Shown here piece after piece: positions 17,673 to 24,433 of a stretch of 64,000 nt of DNA (position 1 is the first letter of the stretch; every line of letters starts with the position of its first letter). The notes under the pieces were generated by a model, which made no database searches, was not told the origin of the DNA, and saw nothing but the letters and a program-made list of their open reading frames with translations. The stretch lies in the NCBI RefSeq assembly GCF_000344135.1, contig NZ_BAOP01000001.1:1-64000 (forward strand), written 5' to 3'. The DNA is from Gordonia malaquae NBRC 108250. Lineage in GTDB: Bacteria > Actinomycetota > Actinomycetes > Mycobacteriales > Mycobacteriaceae. Position numbers and translations under genes: made by a program.

Positions 17673-18125
17673 ATGAGCATGAAGAAGATCGCCGTCGCGA
17701 CTGGAATCGTTTCAGCCGCGTTGGCATCAACACTGGTCACAGCGCCGACTGCAGACGCGGCTTCGCGAATCATCTCAATCGGAAACAATTGCTATGGAGC
17801 AAATCCGAATTATGTCGGATTTCCGTTCTTCGGTGGAGCCAACGTCACTACCAACGCACCGTGGCCAGGCCAGATCACCATCAATTCCGACTCGAAAGAC
17901 GTCCTTCCGTATACGACCTATACGACGGTCCGAGTCACCACGTTGAGCAATAACCACACTCAGACGTTCCGCCGCACCTGGCATCACACCATGGGCGACA
18001 ACTCCGGCTACATGATCAGTGGAATTCGTGCCACAGGGCGTGTCAAGGTGACTATCAGCGCGATCAACGTCGGCATGTTCCAGACCCAGCGCGGTCCGAC
18101 CTGCAGCGGAATCGTTCGCGTGTAA
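17673..18125 (+). CDS. Small secreted protein with AT-richer codon use
   Basis: 150 aa. A signal peptide (MSMKKIAVATGIV..., cleavage near ADAA, about residue 29) is followed by a mature domain of about 120 aa rich in Asn, Thr, Ile and Tyr. Two Cys (NNCYG, PTCSG) probably form a disulphide. The fold looks like a beta sandwich, and no catalytic motif is visible. Codons such as AAT, ATT, TAT and GGA are commoner than in neighbouring genes, suggesting transfer. The SD AGGGGAG sits before ATG 17673. Family not recognised. Confidence 0.78.
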   Translation: MSMKKIAVATGIVSAALASTLVTAPTADAASRIISIGNNCYGANPNYVGFPFFGGANVTTNAPWPGQITINSDSKDVLPYTTYTTVRVTTLSNNHTQTFRRTWHHTMGDNSGYMISGIRATGRVKVTISAINVGMFQTQRGPTCSGIVRV

Positions 18126-18155
18126 TCACACCGAGGAGACGGAGTCAGGACAGGC

Positions 18156-18185
18156 GACCCGGGCGTCGTGTCGACGGCCCGGGTC
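18156..18185 (+). terminator. Hairpin after secreted-protein gene
   Basis: GACCCGGGC, a 12-nt loop, GCCCGGGTC: a perfect 9-bp GC stem 30 nt after the stop. It lacks a T tract. It could also serve the convergent DUF1801 gene. Confidence 0.55.
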
Positions 18186-18210
18186 ACTGGTGCACTGATC
18201 CCGAGACACG

Positions 18211-18564
18211 TCAGTCGACAACGGACCGAACGATCTCGGTTATCCGCCGTTCAGTGTCTGCGTCAACGGTTTCGAAGAACCACGCAGCCGGCATGAGCAA
18301 GCCGTCGACGCCACCCGCGGACCGAAAGGGCACCTTCTCAGTGATCGCGAGGTTCAGTCGATCATCGTTCCGCAGGGTTACGAGTGCCGGTGTGCTCGCC
18401 GACAATGCGTACGCGGGCATCCCGTACCAGATCCGCGGCTTGAGTTCGGGCGCAGCCGCCATGATGACGGTGTGCACGTGCTGGACGATCGAACGCCTCG
18501 GTTCGTCCATCTTCGCGATCTTGTCGATGACCTGGGCGAGGTTCTTCTGGTCTTTCGACGACAT
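18211..18564 (-). CDS. DUF1801 (YdhG-like) family protein
   Basis: 117 aa. The core is typical of DUF1801: VIDKIAKMDEPRRSIVQHVHTVI, then APELKPRIWYGMPAY near residue 50, and NLAITEKVPFRSAGGVDGLL. Family members are small cytoplasmic proteins related to frataxin-like folds, with no firm function. ATG 18564 follows AGAGGAC; the ATG 15 nt upstream lies inside the SD region. Single gene. Confidence 0.85.
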   Translation of the reverse strand: MSSKDQKNLAQVIDKIAKMDEPRRSIVQHVHTVIMAAAPELKPRIWYGMPAYALSASTPALVTLRNDDRLNLAITEKVPFRSAGGVDGLLMPAAWFFETVDADTERRITEIVRSVVD

Positions 18565-18708
18565 GGCATGTCCTCTCACGTCGGCCGATGCGACACATCG
18601 GCACGCTGAAGTCGACGCAGATCAGTGCGCCGCACTCCATCCGGACATGTCCTGAGTGGCTCAAGCCTCTCCGAGATGATTCACGTGCTCGACACGTGGA
18701 AGTGCTGT

Positions 18709-18728
18709 CGGCGGCTAGTCGGCCGCCG
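18709..18728 (-). terminator. Weak hairpin downstream of DUF2716 gene
   Basis: CGGCGGC, a 6-nt loop, GCCGCCG: a 7-bp GC-only stem 50 nt past the DUF2716 stop. No T tract. The 200 nt between 18565 and 18778 contain no credible gene. Confidence 0.35.
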
Positions 18729-18778
18729 ATTCCAGGGTATCTGAGGGTTCCTCGAAACAGGCTTGAGACTTGACGGGG

Positions 18779-19264
18779 TCACACCGTGCTCTGCGGGTGC
18801 CTCGGGAGCCACGTGAGAAGCTCCGCGCCTAAGGTCCCGACAAGCTCGTCGCCCCAGATTGTCAACGTCTGTTGCCACGGGTGACCAAAAGTACCCCAAC
18901 GCAGGTCCGCAGGCATATGTGCGTAGTAGTCACCGTTCGGGAACACCGGAACGAACATGCTCGCGTCTTGCAGGACATGTTCGGCCGGAGAGTACCGATA
19001 CGTCTGGTGCTGCCAGTCGAGCGCAAGCAGTTCCTCGTCCTCGGCCAGCCAGATGAACGATCGCAGGGCCGCGGCGTTGATTGCTGTTTCGCCGGAGGCG
19101 AATCTCGGACCTTCATGGGCGAAGATCGGCGACAGATCCACCACGAGAGCACCGACCGGAAGTTCGATCGCTGGTGCGGTGCGCTCGTAGAAGTTCGGTG
19201 CGAAGGCGAACTGCCGGTCGAAGGGTTCCCACGTCGACTCGTAGTCGGACTCACGCCATATCAT
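18779..19264 (-). CDS. DUF2716 domain protein
   Basis: 161 aa. DUF2716 landmarks are ELLALDWQHQTYRYSPAEH in the middle and VFPNGDYYAHMPADLRWGTF then GHPWQQTLTIWGDEL near the end. The family has no known function and often sits in mobile or immunity-like clusters. ATG 19264 has GGAG 6 nt upstream. A GTG directly after the VOC stop (19276) is in frame but has no SD. It follows the frameshifted VOC gene on the same strand and was probably co-transcribed with it. Confidence 0.8.
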   Translation of the reverse strand: MIWRESDYESTWEPFDRQFAFAPNFYERTAPAIELPVGALVVDLSPIFAHEGPRFASGETAINAAALRSFIWLAEDEELLALDWQHQTYRYSPAEHVLQDASMFVPVFPNGDYYAHMPADLRWGTFGHPWQQTLTIWGDELVGTLGAELLTWLPRHPQSTV

Positions 19265-19276
19265 GACCAACTCCAC

Positions 19277-19616
19277 TCAGACGTCGCCGACGACGTTGAT
19301 CCGGTTTCCCGCCGGATCGGCGAACACCGCGAAAGCCATCGCGATCTCGGGTATCTCCACCCGCCCCGGCAATGACCGCCCCACCTGCGGCCTCCACCTG
19401 CGCCAGCGTGCCGTCGATGTCCGAGACTCGGATCACCGGCCGCGGTTCCCGAAGATCCTCGCCGCGCGGGACAATCTCCCCGTAGATCGCTCCGGGCCGT
19501 GGCTCGTTCGCATACGCCGTCTCCGGCGACCAACCGAACACACGTCCGTAGAACTCCCAGACGCCCTCGACGTCGTCGGCCGGGATCTGGAGCCACGTCA
19601 CTAGATTCTGATCCAT
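19277..19616 (-). pseudogene. VOC-family protein gene with a +1 frameshift
   Basis: The frame from ATG 19616 encodes MDQNLVTWLQIPADDVEGV and continues as a VOC domain to AAGGAVIAG. It then becomes Arg-rich and non-homologous. Reading one base later restores the expected family ending: EIPEIAMAFAVFADPAGNRI, then NVVGDV and a TGA at 19277-19279. The switch falls at a CCCC run (+ strand 19364-19367); removing one base would give AGRVEIPEIA. So the gene carries a one-base insertion, either real or a sequencing error. It is in line with the downstream DUF2716 gene. Confidence 0.85.
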
Positions 19617-19785
19617 ACCGCGATGCTAGCGACCTGAACCTGGCGAGTGCGCGCATCAGGAGGAGTCAGCATTCGCCGATTACACGAGGTCCTTGACCTT
19701 CATCTGCAGGTGGACCTCAATCCGAAAACTGGTACACCACGACATTCCGTAGCGGATACACATCTGAAAAGCAGCACCCGCCGGA

Positions 19786-21033
19786 TCACGGCCCCAACAG
19801 GGCGAGCGGCACCACGGCGACGCCGTCGGATCGCCGATAGGCAGTAGTGCCGGTCGTCACCACGACGAGATCGGCCACTCGATCCGGCAAACGGTCGCGC
19901 AGCCACACGAGATGACGGACGTCTCGCGCGGTCACTTCGGGTGAAAGCTTGACCTCGACGCCCACGATTCGGCCATCAACGCCTTCGACGATGAGATCGA
20001 CCTCGCGGTCGCCTCCGAGGAGGCGAAGATGACTCACACGCGCTTCCGCGGCCTGGGCCATCACCCGCACACCCAGCGCCACAAGCGATTCGAAGAGCGG
20101 TCCGGCCATGTGCGCCCCGACCGACCCGAGCAGCGAGTCTGCCGAGAGGCTCAACAGTCGCGCGGCCAGCGCAGGATCGGCGAGCTGATGTTTCGGGGCC
20201 TGCTGAAGTCGGCTGATCGCATTGTTGACCGGCAACCACCCCGGGATCGGGTCCAGCAACCACAGCTGACTCAGGTGGTCGCGATAGGCGATCGTGGTGG
20301 TCTTTGCCGGCTGAGTGCCGTCCCCGCCGGTCGCGGCGTCGAGCAGCTTTGAATACGCGGTCGTCGTCGACGACGCTGCTGCGTACGCTGCCATCCAACG
20401 TCGCAGCGTCTCGGGCCTGCGAACAGTGAAGCCCAAGTCGGGAAGGTCCCGGTCTACGACTCGTTGCAGATAGGCGTCGAGCAGACTTCGGCGGAGTCTC
20501 GGCGTCGCGGTCATGATCCCCGGAAAGCCGCCACCGACAATCGCGTCCGCATAGTCTCTGATCGCGAACTCCGTTCGCCCCGCGACCTCCGCTGTCCCAT
20601 TCAGGAGACCCACTAGCGAAACCGTGGGATCCACAACTCCGCGCTCGTGCAAACCCATCGGACGCATCCGCAACGAGAGGATTCGCCCTGCGCCACTGTG
20701 CGTACCCGCAGTGTCCTTCGGAGTCGCGGAACCTGTGAGCACGAAGCGGCCGGGTGGGGCTCCGGCGTCGACCTGTCGTCTCACAGAGTCCCAGACCTGA
20801 GGGAGCTTCTGCCACTCATCGATCAAGACAGTGCCGCTCGACAATGACGAGAGCGCGAAATCTGCTCCGACGACTTCACGCTGCGCCGGATCGTCGAGGT
20901 ACAGCGCAGTAGTCGCACGGCGACGCGCGGTGTCGGTCTTGCCGACACCTTTGGGACCGTCGAGCGCAATCGCGGGTGCAGCAGGAAGCAATTCATCCAG
21001 CTCGCTGTCCACGGTCCGGTCCAGGTACTTCAC
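19786..21033 (-). CDS. AAA_14 / DUF4143 ATP-binding protein
   Basis: 415 aa. The N-terminal AAA_14 ATPase has Walker A GPKGVGKTDTA (about 25-36), Walker B VLIDEWQKLP and the sensor VLTGSATP. Residues about 230-400 form a DUF4143 domain with the PD-(D/E)XK-like segment GGDREVDLIVEG...IVGVEVKLSPEV. The family is widespread on genomic islands and is suspected, not proven, to act in defence or DNA metabolism. The Lys/Asp/Glu residues suit a nuclease fold. Its promoter has two dyad repeats that suggest autoregulation or control by an unlinked repressor. Confidence 0.9.
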   Translation of the reverse strand: MKYLDRTVDSELDELLPAAPAIALDGPKGVGKTDTARRRATTALYLDDPAQREVVGADFALSSLSSGTVLIDEWQKLPQVWDSVRRQVDAGAPPGRFVLTGSATPKDTAGTHSGAGRILSLRMRPMGLHERGVVDPTVSLVGLLNGTAEVAGRTEFAIRDYADAIVGGGFPGIMTATPRLRRSLLDAYLQRVVDRDLPDLGFTVRRPETLRRWMAAYAAASSTTTAYSKLLDAATGGDGTQPAKTTTIAYRDHLSQLWLLDPIPGWLPVNNAISRLQQAPKHQLADPALAARLLSLSADSLLGSVGAHMAGPLFESLVALGVRVMAQAAEARVSHLRLLGGDREVDLIVEGVDGRIVGVEVKLSPEVTARDVRHLVWLRDRLPDRVADLVVVTTGTTAYRRSDGVAVVPLALLGP

Positions 21034-21044
21034 GAGTTCTACGC

Positions 21045-21081
21045 TACCGTTTACGGGATATATACACTACCGAACACGGTA
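21045..21081 (-). promoter_or_regulatory. Tandem dyad operators flanking the ATPase promoter
   Basis: Two imperfect palindromes, TACCGTTTACGGGA (21045-21058) and TACCGAACACGGTA (21068-21081), are spaced 23 nt start to start. They flank a TATATA element (about 21059-21064) that reads as a -10 on the minus strand. Two sites about two helical turns apart suggest cooperative repressor binding. No regulator gene is adjacent. Confidence 0.5.
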
Positions 21082-21169
21082 TCTGAGCGATACCTCTTAC
21101 GGCCACGCGAGGGACCGCAGGAGCTGCAGCAGCGAGTCAGATGTCATAGTGCACCGCTAGCGTGGCGAC

Positions 21170-21727
21170 ATGAATCCGCTGACTGAGCACGTCGATCCAG
21201 CCTTTGATTTCGGATTGGACATCCACATCCACGCCTCTGAGGACGACGCTGGCGTGCTCAACCGATTCAACGCATGCTTCTTCATCTACGACGACGATCA
21301 GACCGTGGGCAGACTCACCGGATGGATCGGCTGGCGCGTGCTGGACGAAGACCTCGCAGACGCGGCGGATGAGATCAGCGCCGACTCGTCGCACATCGGC
21401 TACGTCGCGGCCCAATTGCTAAAGGACCAGGACGACTCCTGGATCGAAGACGTCGTGCTCCTCGACCGGGTCTGGATCGCGCCCGAGTTTCGACAGCGAG
21501 GCCTTCTCGGCGAGTTGATCGACCGACTAATCCGAGAGCTTCGTCTTCACATTGACGACTGCTTCGTCGTGACCGAACCGGAACCCCAGCAGGAAAGCGG
21601 AGGTCCCTACCCCGACGGGCCACAACGCGACAAAGCAATGAATGGCCTTCTGAGATCACTCAGCAATGCCGGCTTCGCAGCCTGGAAGGACAGCGTTGTT
21701 TTTTGGCGTCGAGCGGAACGACCCTGA
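21170..21727 (+). CDS. GNAT-like acetyltransferase
   Basis: 185 aa. The C-terminal half has the acetyl-CoA loop RVWIAPEFRQRGLLGELI (R-Q-R-G-x-L-G) near residue 100-118, followed by a helix and the final GFAAWKDSVVFWRR strand. The N-terminal 90 residues are acidic and unlike common GNATs. The substrate is unknown. It is divergent from the ATPase; the shared 136-nt region contains the dyad repeats. Confidence 0.7.
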   Translation: MNPLTEHVDPAFDFGLDIHIHASEDDAGVLNRFNACFFIYDDDQTVGRLTGWIGWRVLDEDLADAADEISADSSHIGYVAAQLLKDQDDSWIEDVVLLDRVWIAPEFRQRGLLGELIDRLIRELRLHIDDCFVVTEPEPQQESGGPYPDGPQRDKAMNGLLRSLSNAGFAAWKDSVVFWRRAERP

Positions 21728-22114
21728 GTTCACGCCATCCGTCGGGTGCCGTGAGCTGTGGCAAACAAGGTCAGAAACTACTTCGAGGTCTCCAGGCGCC
21801 GGCGGATGGAGAGGTCACGGAACCCAACAAGGCCGTCACGAGAGCAACTGCCAATGGCACTGCCGCCAGAAGCAGCGCCTGCCAGATACTCCATCTCGGC
21901 TACTGCTTCACACCAGACGTCGGGTCAGACGTTGAAGCGGAACTCGACCACGCGCAGCGAGGACCATGAGCCTCAAGCAGGCCCAGCCCTGGTGCAGCTG
22001 TATTCACAGTTCAAACGACACTTCCGCCGAAGGTTGCCGGAACGCGTGAGGCCCGACAACTACGTCATCGTGCAAATGCCACGGCTCGAACGCCCACTGC
22101 GGGAGAATCGAGGC
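21728..22114. other. Intergenic region with ychF 3'-end remnant and left insert junction
   Basis: 387 nt with no credible protein gene. Frames across it that run into the AbiV gene lack homology and an SD. Read on the minus strand, 21925-21952 encode VVEFRFNV and a TGA stop, the canonical YchF C-terminus, detached from any ychF body. 21728-21924 is presumably the ancestral ychF downstream flank. 21953-22114 is inside the insert and holds the AbiV promoter region; I see no clear -10/-35. Confidence 0.75.
21937..21952. repeat. Left 16-bp attachment-like direct repeat
   Basis: GCGGAACTCGACCACG, identical to 24460-24475. On the minus strand it encodes VVEFR, followed here by the native FNV-stop ending of YchF. 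Confidence 0.85.
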
Positions 22115-22816
22115 GTGATGATAGATCCCAGTGCTGCACGCACCTTCTGGAAGGCGCTCATGGACAACGCCTCCGCGCTCATCTCCGACGCGCACGCGCT
22201 GCTCGAACTGGGCTCGTTTGGCCGGGCTCGGTCCCTCACCGTGCTCGCGCAGGAAGAACTGGGCAAAGCACTGTGGATTTACGAGTCGTTCGAACAGTCC
22301 TGGAGCACGGGCTCTGAGAAGGCGCGCGAGGTGCCTCGGCTGTCGGCCGACGGCCGCCGCCACACGGTCAAATATATGGAAGCCTTCGTCTTCGGCCAGG
22401 AGCTGGCCGCATTCTGGGGCGACTACAACTCTTACGAGTTCCCGAAGGACCAGTCGCAGGAGGGCTGGAAAGCGCACTTCGCGACGAAGCGACGCGAAGC
22501 CGAGGCCGCGGGAAAGAGAGCCAACAACGAGAAGATGGCTGGGTTCTACGTCGATATGGACCGCCCGGGAGACACCGTCCTCTCCCCCGCCGACGTCTCG
22601 TCGGGAACCATCGCCGAAGATCTGCAGACCGCGGCGAAGGTCGTCGAAATGCTCCTCATCAAGGATCACAGCCGGATGAAGCTCGAGGCCACGACGCCCT
22701 ACGACAGCACGCACGAACTGCAGCACAGGCTCCTGCCGATCTCTCACCCGGAGGACTGGGCCGCGGCCTCACAGGAGTTCAAGGATGGCAACTACCTCAA
22801 AGGCAGTGCGGACTGA
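22115..22816 (+). CDS. AbiV-family abortive infection protein
   Basis: About 233 aa. The N-terminal helix pair carries the AbiV/HEPN-like pattern FWKALMDNASALISDAH, then LLELGSFGRARSLTVLAQEE and LGKALWIYESFEQ, the hallmark of the family. A conserved-looking RRHTVKYMEAF follows at about 90. AbiV proteins of lactococci block phage development through interference with translation of phage proteins. GTG 22115, or ATG 22118, has GGGAG about 9 nt upstream; the frame extends to 21758 but that part is not AbiV-like and covers the ychF remnant. It is convergent with the TIGR02391 gene, with 49 nt between stops. Confidence 0.82.
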   Translation: MMIDPSAARTFWKALMDNASALISDAHALLELGSFGRARSLTVLAQEELGKALWIYESFEQSWSTGSEKAREVPRLSADGRRHTVKYMEAFVFGQELAAFWGDYNSYEFPKDQSQEGWKAHFATKRREAEAAGKRANNEKMAGFYVDMDRPGDTVLSPADVSSGTIAEDLQTAAKVVEMLLIKDHSRMKLEATTPYDSTHELQHRLLPISHPEDWAAASQEFKDGNYLKGSAD

Positions 22817-22865
22817 ACGAGAGTCTCTTCACTCTGCGGGGTCAGCGGCTCCGCCCTCGCGATAG

Positions 22866-23708
22866 TCACCCGCGTCCTCGATCACTTGAGCCTCCACAGG
22901 CGGACCGCGCTCCATCGAGCCTCCTATGGACCATCGATACCATCGTCAGCACTTCTAACAGCTCGTAGTCGCTCACCGACCGCTTCAGTCGCGGGTCGTG
23001 CGCCGTGGGGTTTCGGTAAAGTCCGCCGAGCCCCTTGATCAGGTTCGCAAGTCCCGTTTGCTCGTCGCGCTCCGTCTGCGTGCCCAGCGAGTTAATGGCG
23101 AGCGCCGGCACACCAGTCTTACCGAGGGCGAGTGCGGCGTCGACGAGAGCCGCGCCGTCGCCCTGAGCCCCAGCGTCTGCCCGCAGCCTGTCGAAGATGC
23201 TCTTGGTTGCCTCCAGGCAGGCATGGAAGTGCGCCTTCTTCAGCACCTCGATTGAGCAGTACCGCAACACCTCGGGATGAGCGTTCCTGCGCTGCAGCTC
23301 GTCGCGGATCGAAGTCGCGATACGAGTCGCCTCGTCCAGGGTCTGCGCTCGTGCACCGCGAGCGACCTGGCCTTTGTCGTTGACGCGCAGCCCGACGAAG
23401 GCCATGTGCTCGTTGAGGCTGTCCTGCCGCAGTGTGAAGAGCTCGGGGCGATCCCGGTAGCGGACGGGCTCCATAGCGGCGACGATAAAGGTGATGATCC
23501 GGTTCGAGTTCTGGTCCCGATTCTGCCGTGCGACGAATGCCTCGGTCAGTCGGTCGCGTTTTGTCGCGTTTGGCAATGGGTCGCTCATGTTGAGCCGGGC
23601 GAGCAGGTCGCCGATCTCCCCGCCGGTCAAACCGTTCTCTGTTTCGGCCAGCACGGCGGCGACGGATTTCAGAATCCCGTACGACCACGGAGGGTTCGGT
23701 TTGGCCAC
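22866..23708 (-). CDS. TIGR02391 (Ymh-type) HEPN-like protein
   Basis: 280 aa. The C-terminal domain (about residues 115-265) fits the TIGR02391/Hypoth_Ymh family: ATRIATSIRDELQRR, HACLEATKSIFDRL, and the key motif GLGGLYRNPTAHDPR with R232-X4-H237, the HEPN ribonuclease signature. The N-terminal 100 residues look like a winged-helix or helical module (GLTGGEIGDLLARL). The family is common in defence islands and phage-related regions. It lies 77 nt downstream of the HEPN gene on the same strand, so both probably follow ychF in one transcript. Confidence 0.82.
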   Translation of the reverse strand: MAKPNPPWSYGILKSVAAVLAETENGLTGGEIGDLLARLNMSDPLPNATKRDRLTEAFVARQNRDQNSNRIITFIVAAMEPVRYRDRPELFTLRQDSLNEHMAFVGLRVNDKGQVARGARAQTLDEATRIATSIRDELQRRNAHPEVLRYCSIEVLKKAHFHACLEATKSIFDRLRADAGAQGDGAALVDAALALGKTGVPALAINSLGTQTERDEQTGLANLIKGLGGLYRNPTAHDPRLKRSVSDYELLEVLTMVSMVHRRLDGARSACGGSSDRGRG

Positions 23709-23785
23709 GTCAGATCACCACGTATTCAGGACCCCGAACGGTCAAGTGTCTGCTGACCGGACTTCTGCTCACCGCCCGCCGCTCC

Positions 23786-24433
23786 TCAGTCTCGAAACTT
23801 CACTAACAGAGAGTCGAACTTTCTGCATAGCCTCTCCACGAACGCGACCCAAGTCCTCACGCCGTTGATGTTCAACGCCCCTGGAGTGGACCCCTTGTGA
23901 ACGATCTCGCCACGCACCTCGACGAGCGTTCCGATGTCCCTCATCACCTTGGAGTTGCTGTACCCCTGCCAACTCACCTTGGTCAGTGGCTCATATCCGA
24001 GCACCTGTTTGTAGAGGGTGATGACACCGTCTGTACTTGCAGTGTTGAACCCGTACTTGCCGCCGTTTCCATCAAGCCTCCGCGCAAGCTGGTTCCGCAC
24101 CTCGTCGACCCAGCCGTCGCCAGCGAACGCCCACGGGTCGGTCTTCGCATTGCCAGCCACCCAGTCCCTGAGCGCCTGCGGGAGCGTCTGGGCTTCATGA
24201 CGATTCAGCAGGTCCTCAACCGTCTCCCTCAGCGCCTCTTCCACGTAGACCTCCCAGGCGGTGTAGCAGAGAGCAACGCACGCTCTAAGCAGTGGATCAA
24301 CCCCGGGAACGGCCTCCGGGCGCCCCGGACCGGTTAGCTTGGACGCCGGATGGTGTTCCAGCAGCGACCGCACATCTTCGAGTAACGAGTCACTCGCTTC
24401 CAGTGCAGTCAGCTCGACTGTCGTTCCGGTCAC
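23786..24433 (-). CDS. RiboL-PSP-HEPN-type protein, coupled to ychF
   Basis: 215 aa. Helical HEPN-type protein resembling the RiboL-PSP-HEPN family: LLRACVALCYTAWEVYVEEALRE near residue 48 (shown in part as CYTAWEVYVEEAL), a GYSNSKVMRDIGTLVEVR segment, and the R174-X4-H179 motif RGEIVH of HEPN RNases. The start GTG at 24433 overlaps the ychF stop as GTGA, so its translation should be coupled to the abundant housekeeping gene. No antitoxin-like or nucleotidyltransferase partner is present. Toxic RNase activity is a family inference. Confidence 0.78.
   Translation of the reverse strand: MTGTTVELTALEASDSLLEDVRSLLEHHPASKLTGPGRPEAVPGVDPLLRACVALCYTAWEVYVEEALRETVEDLLNRHEAQTLPQALRDWVAGNAKTDPWAFAGDGWVDEVRNQLARRLDGNGGKYGFNTASTDGVITLYKQVLGYEPLTKVSWQGYSNSKVMRDIGTLVEVRGEIVHKGSTPGALNINGVRTWVAFVERLCRKFDSLLVKFRD

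Noticed and set aside
21758-22114. A reading frame extending the AbiV gene by 119 codons upstream
   Set aside because: The extra part is Arg/Ser-rich, has no SD, crosses the ychF remnant and does not match the AbiV family length.
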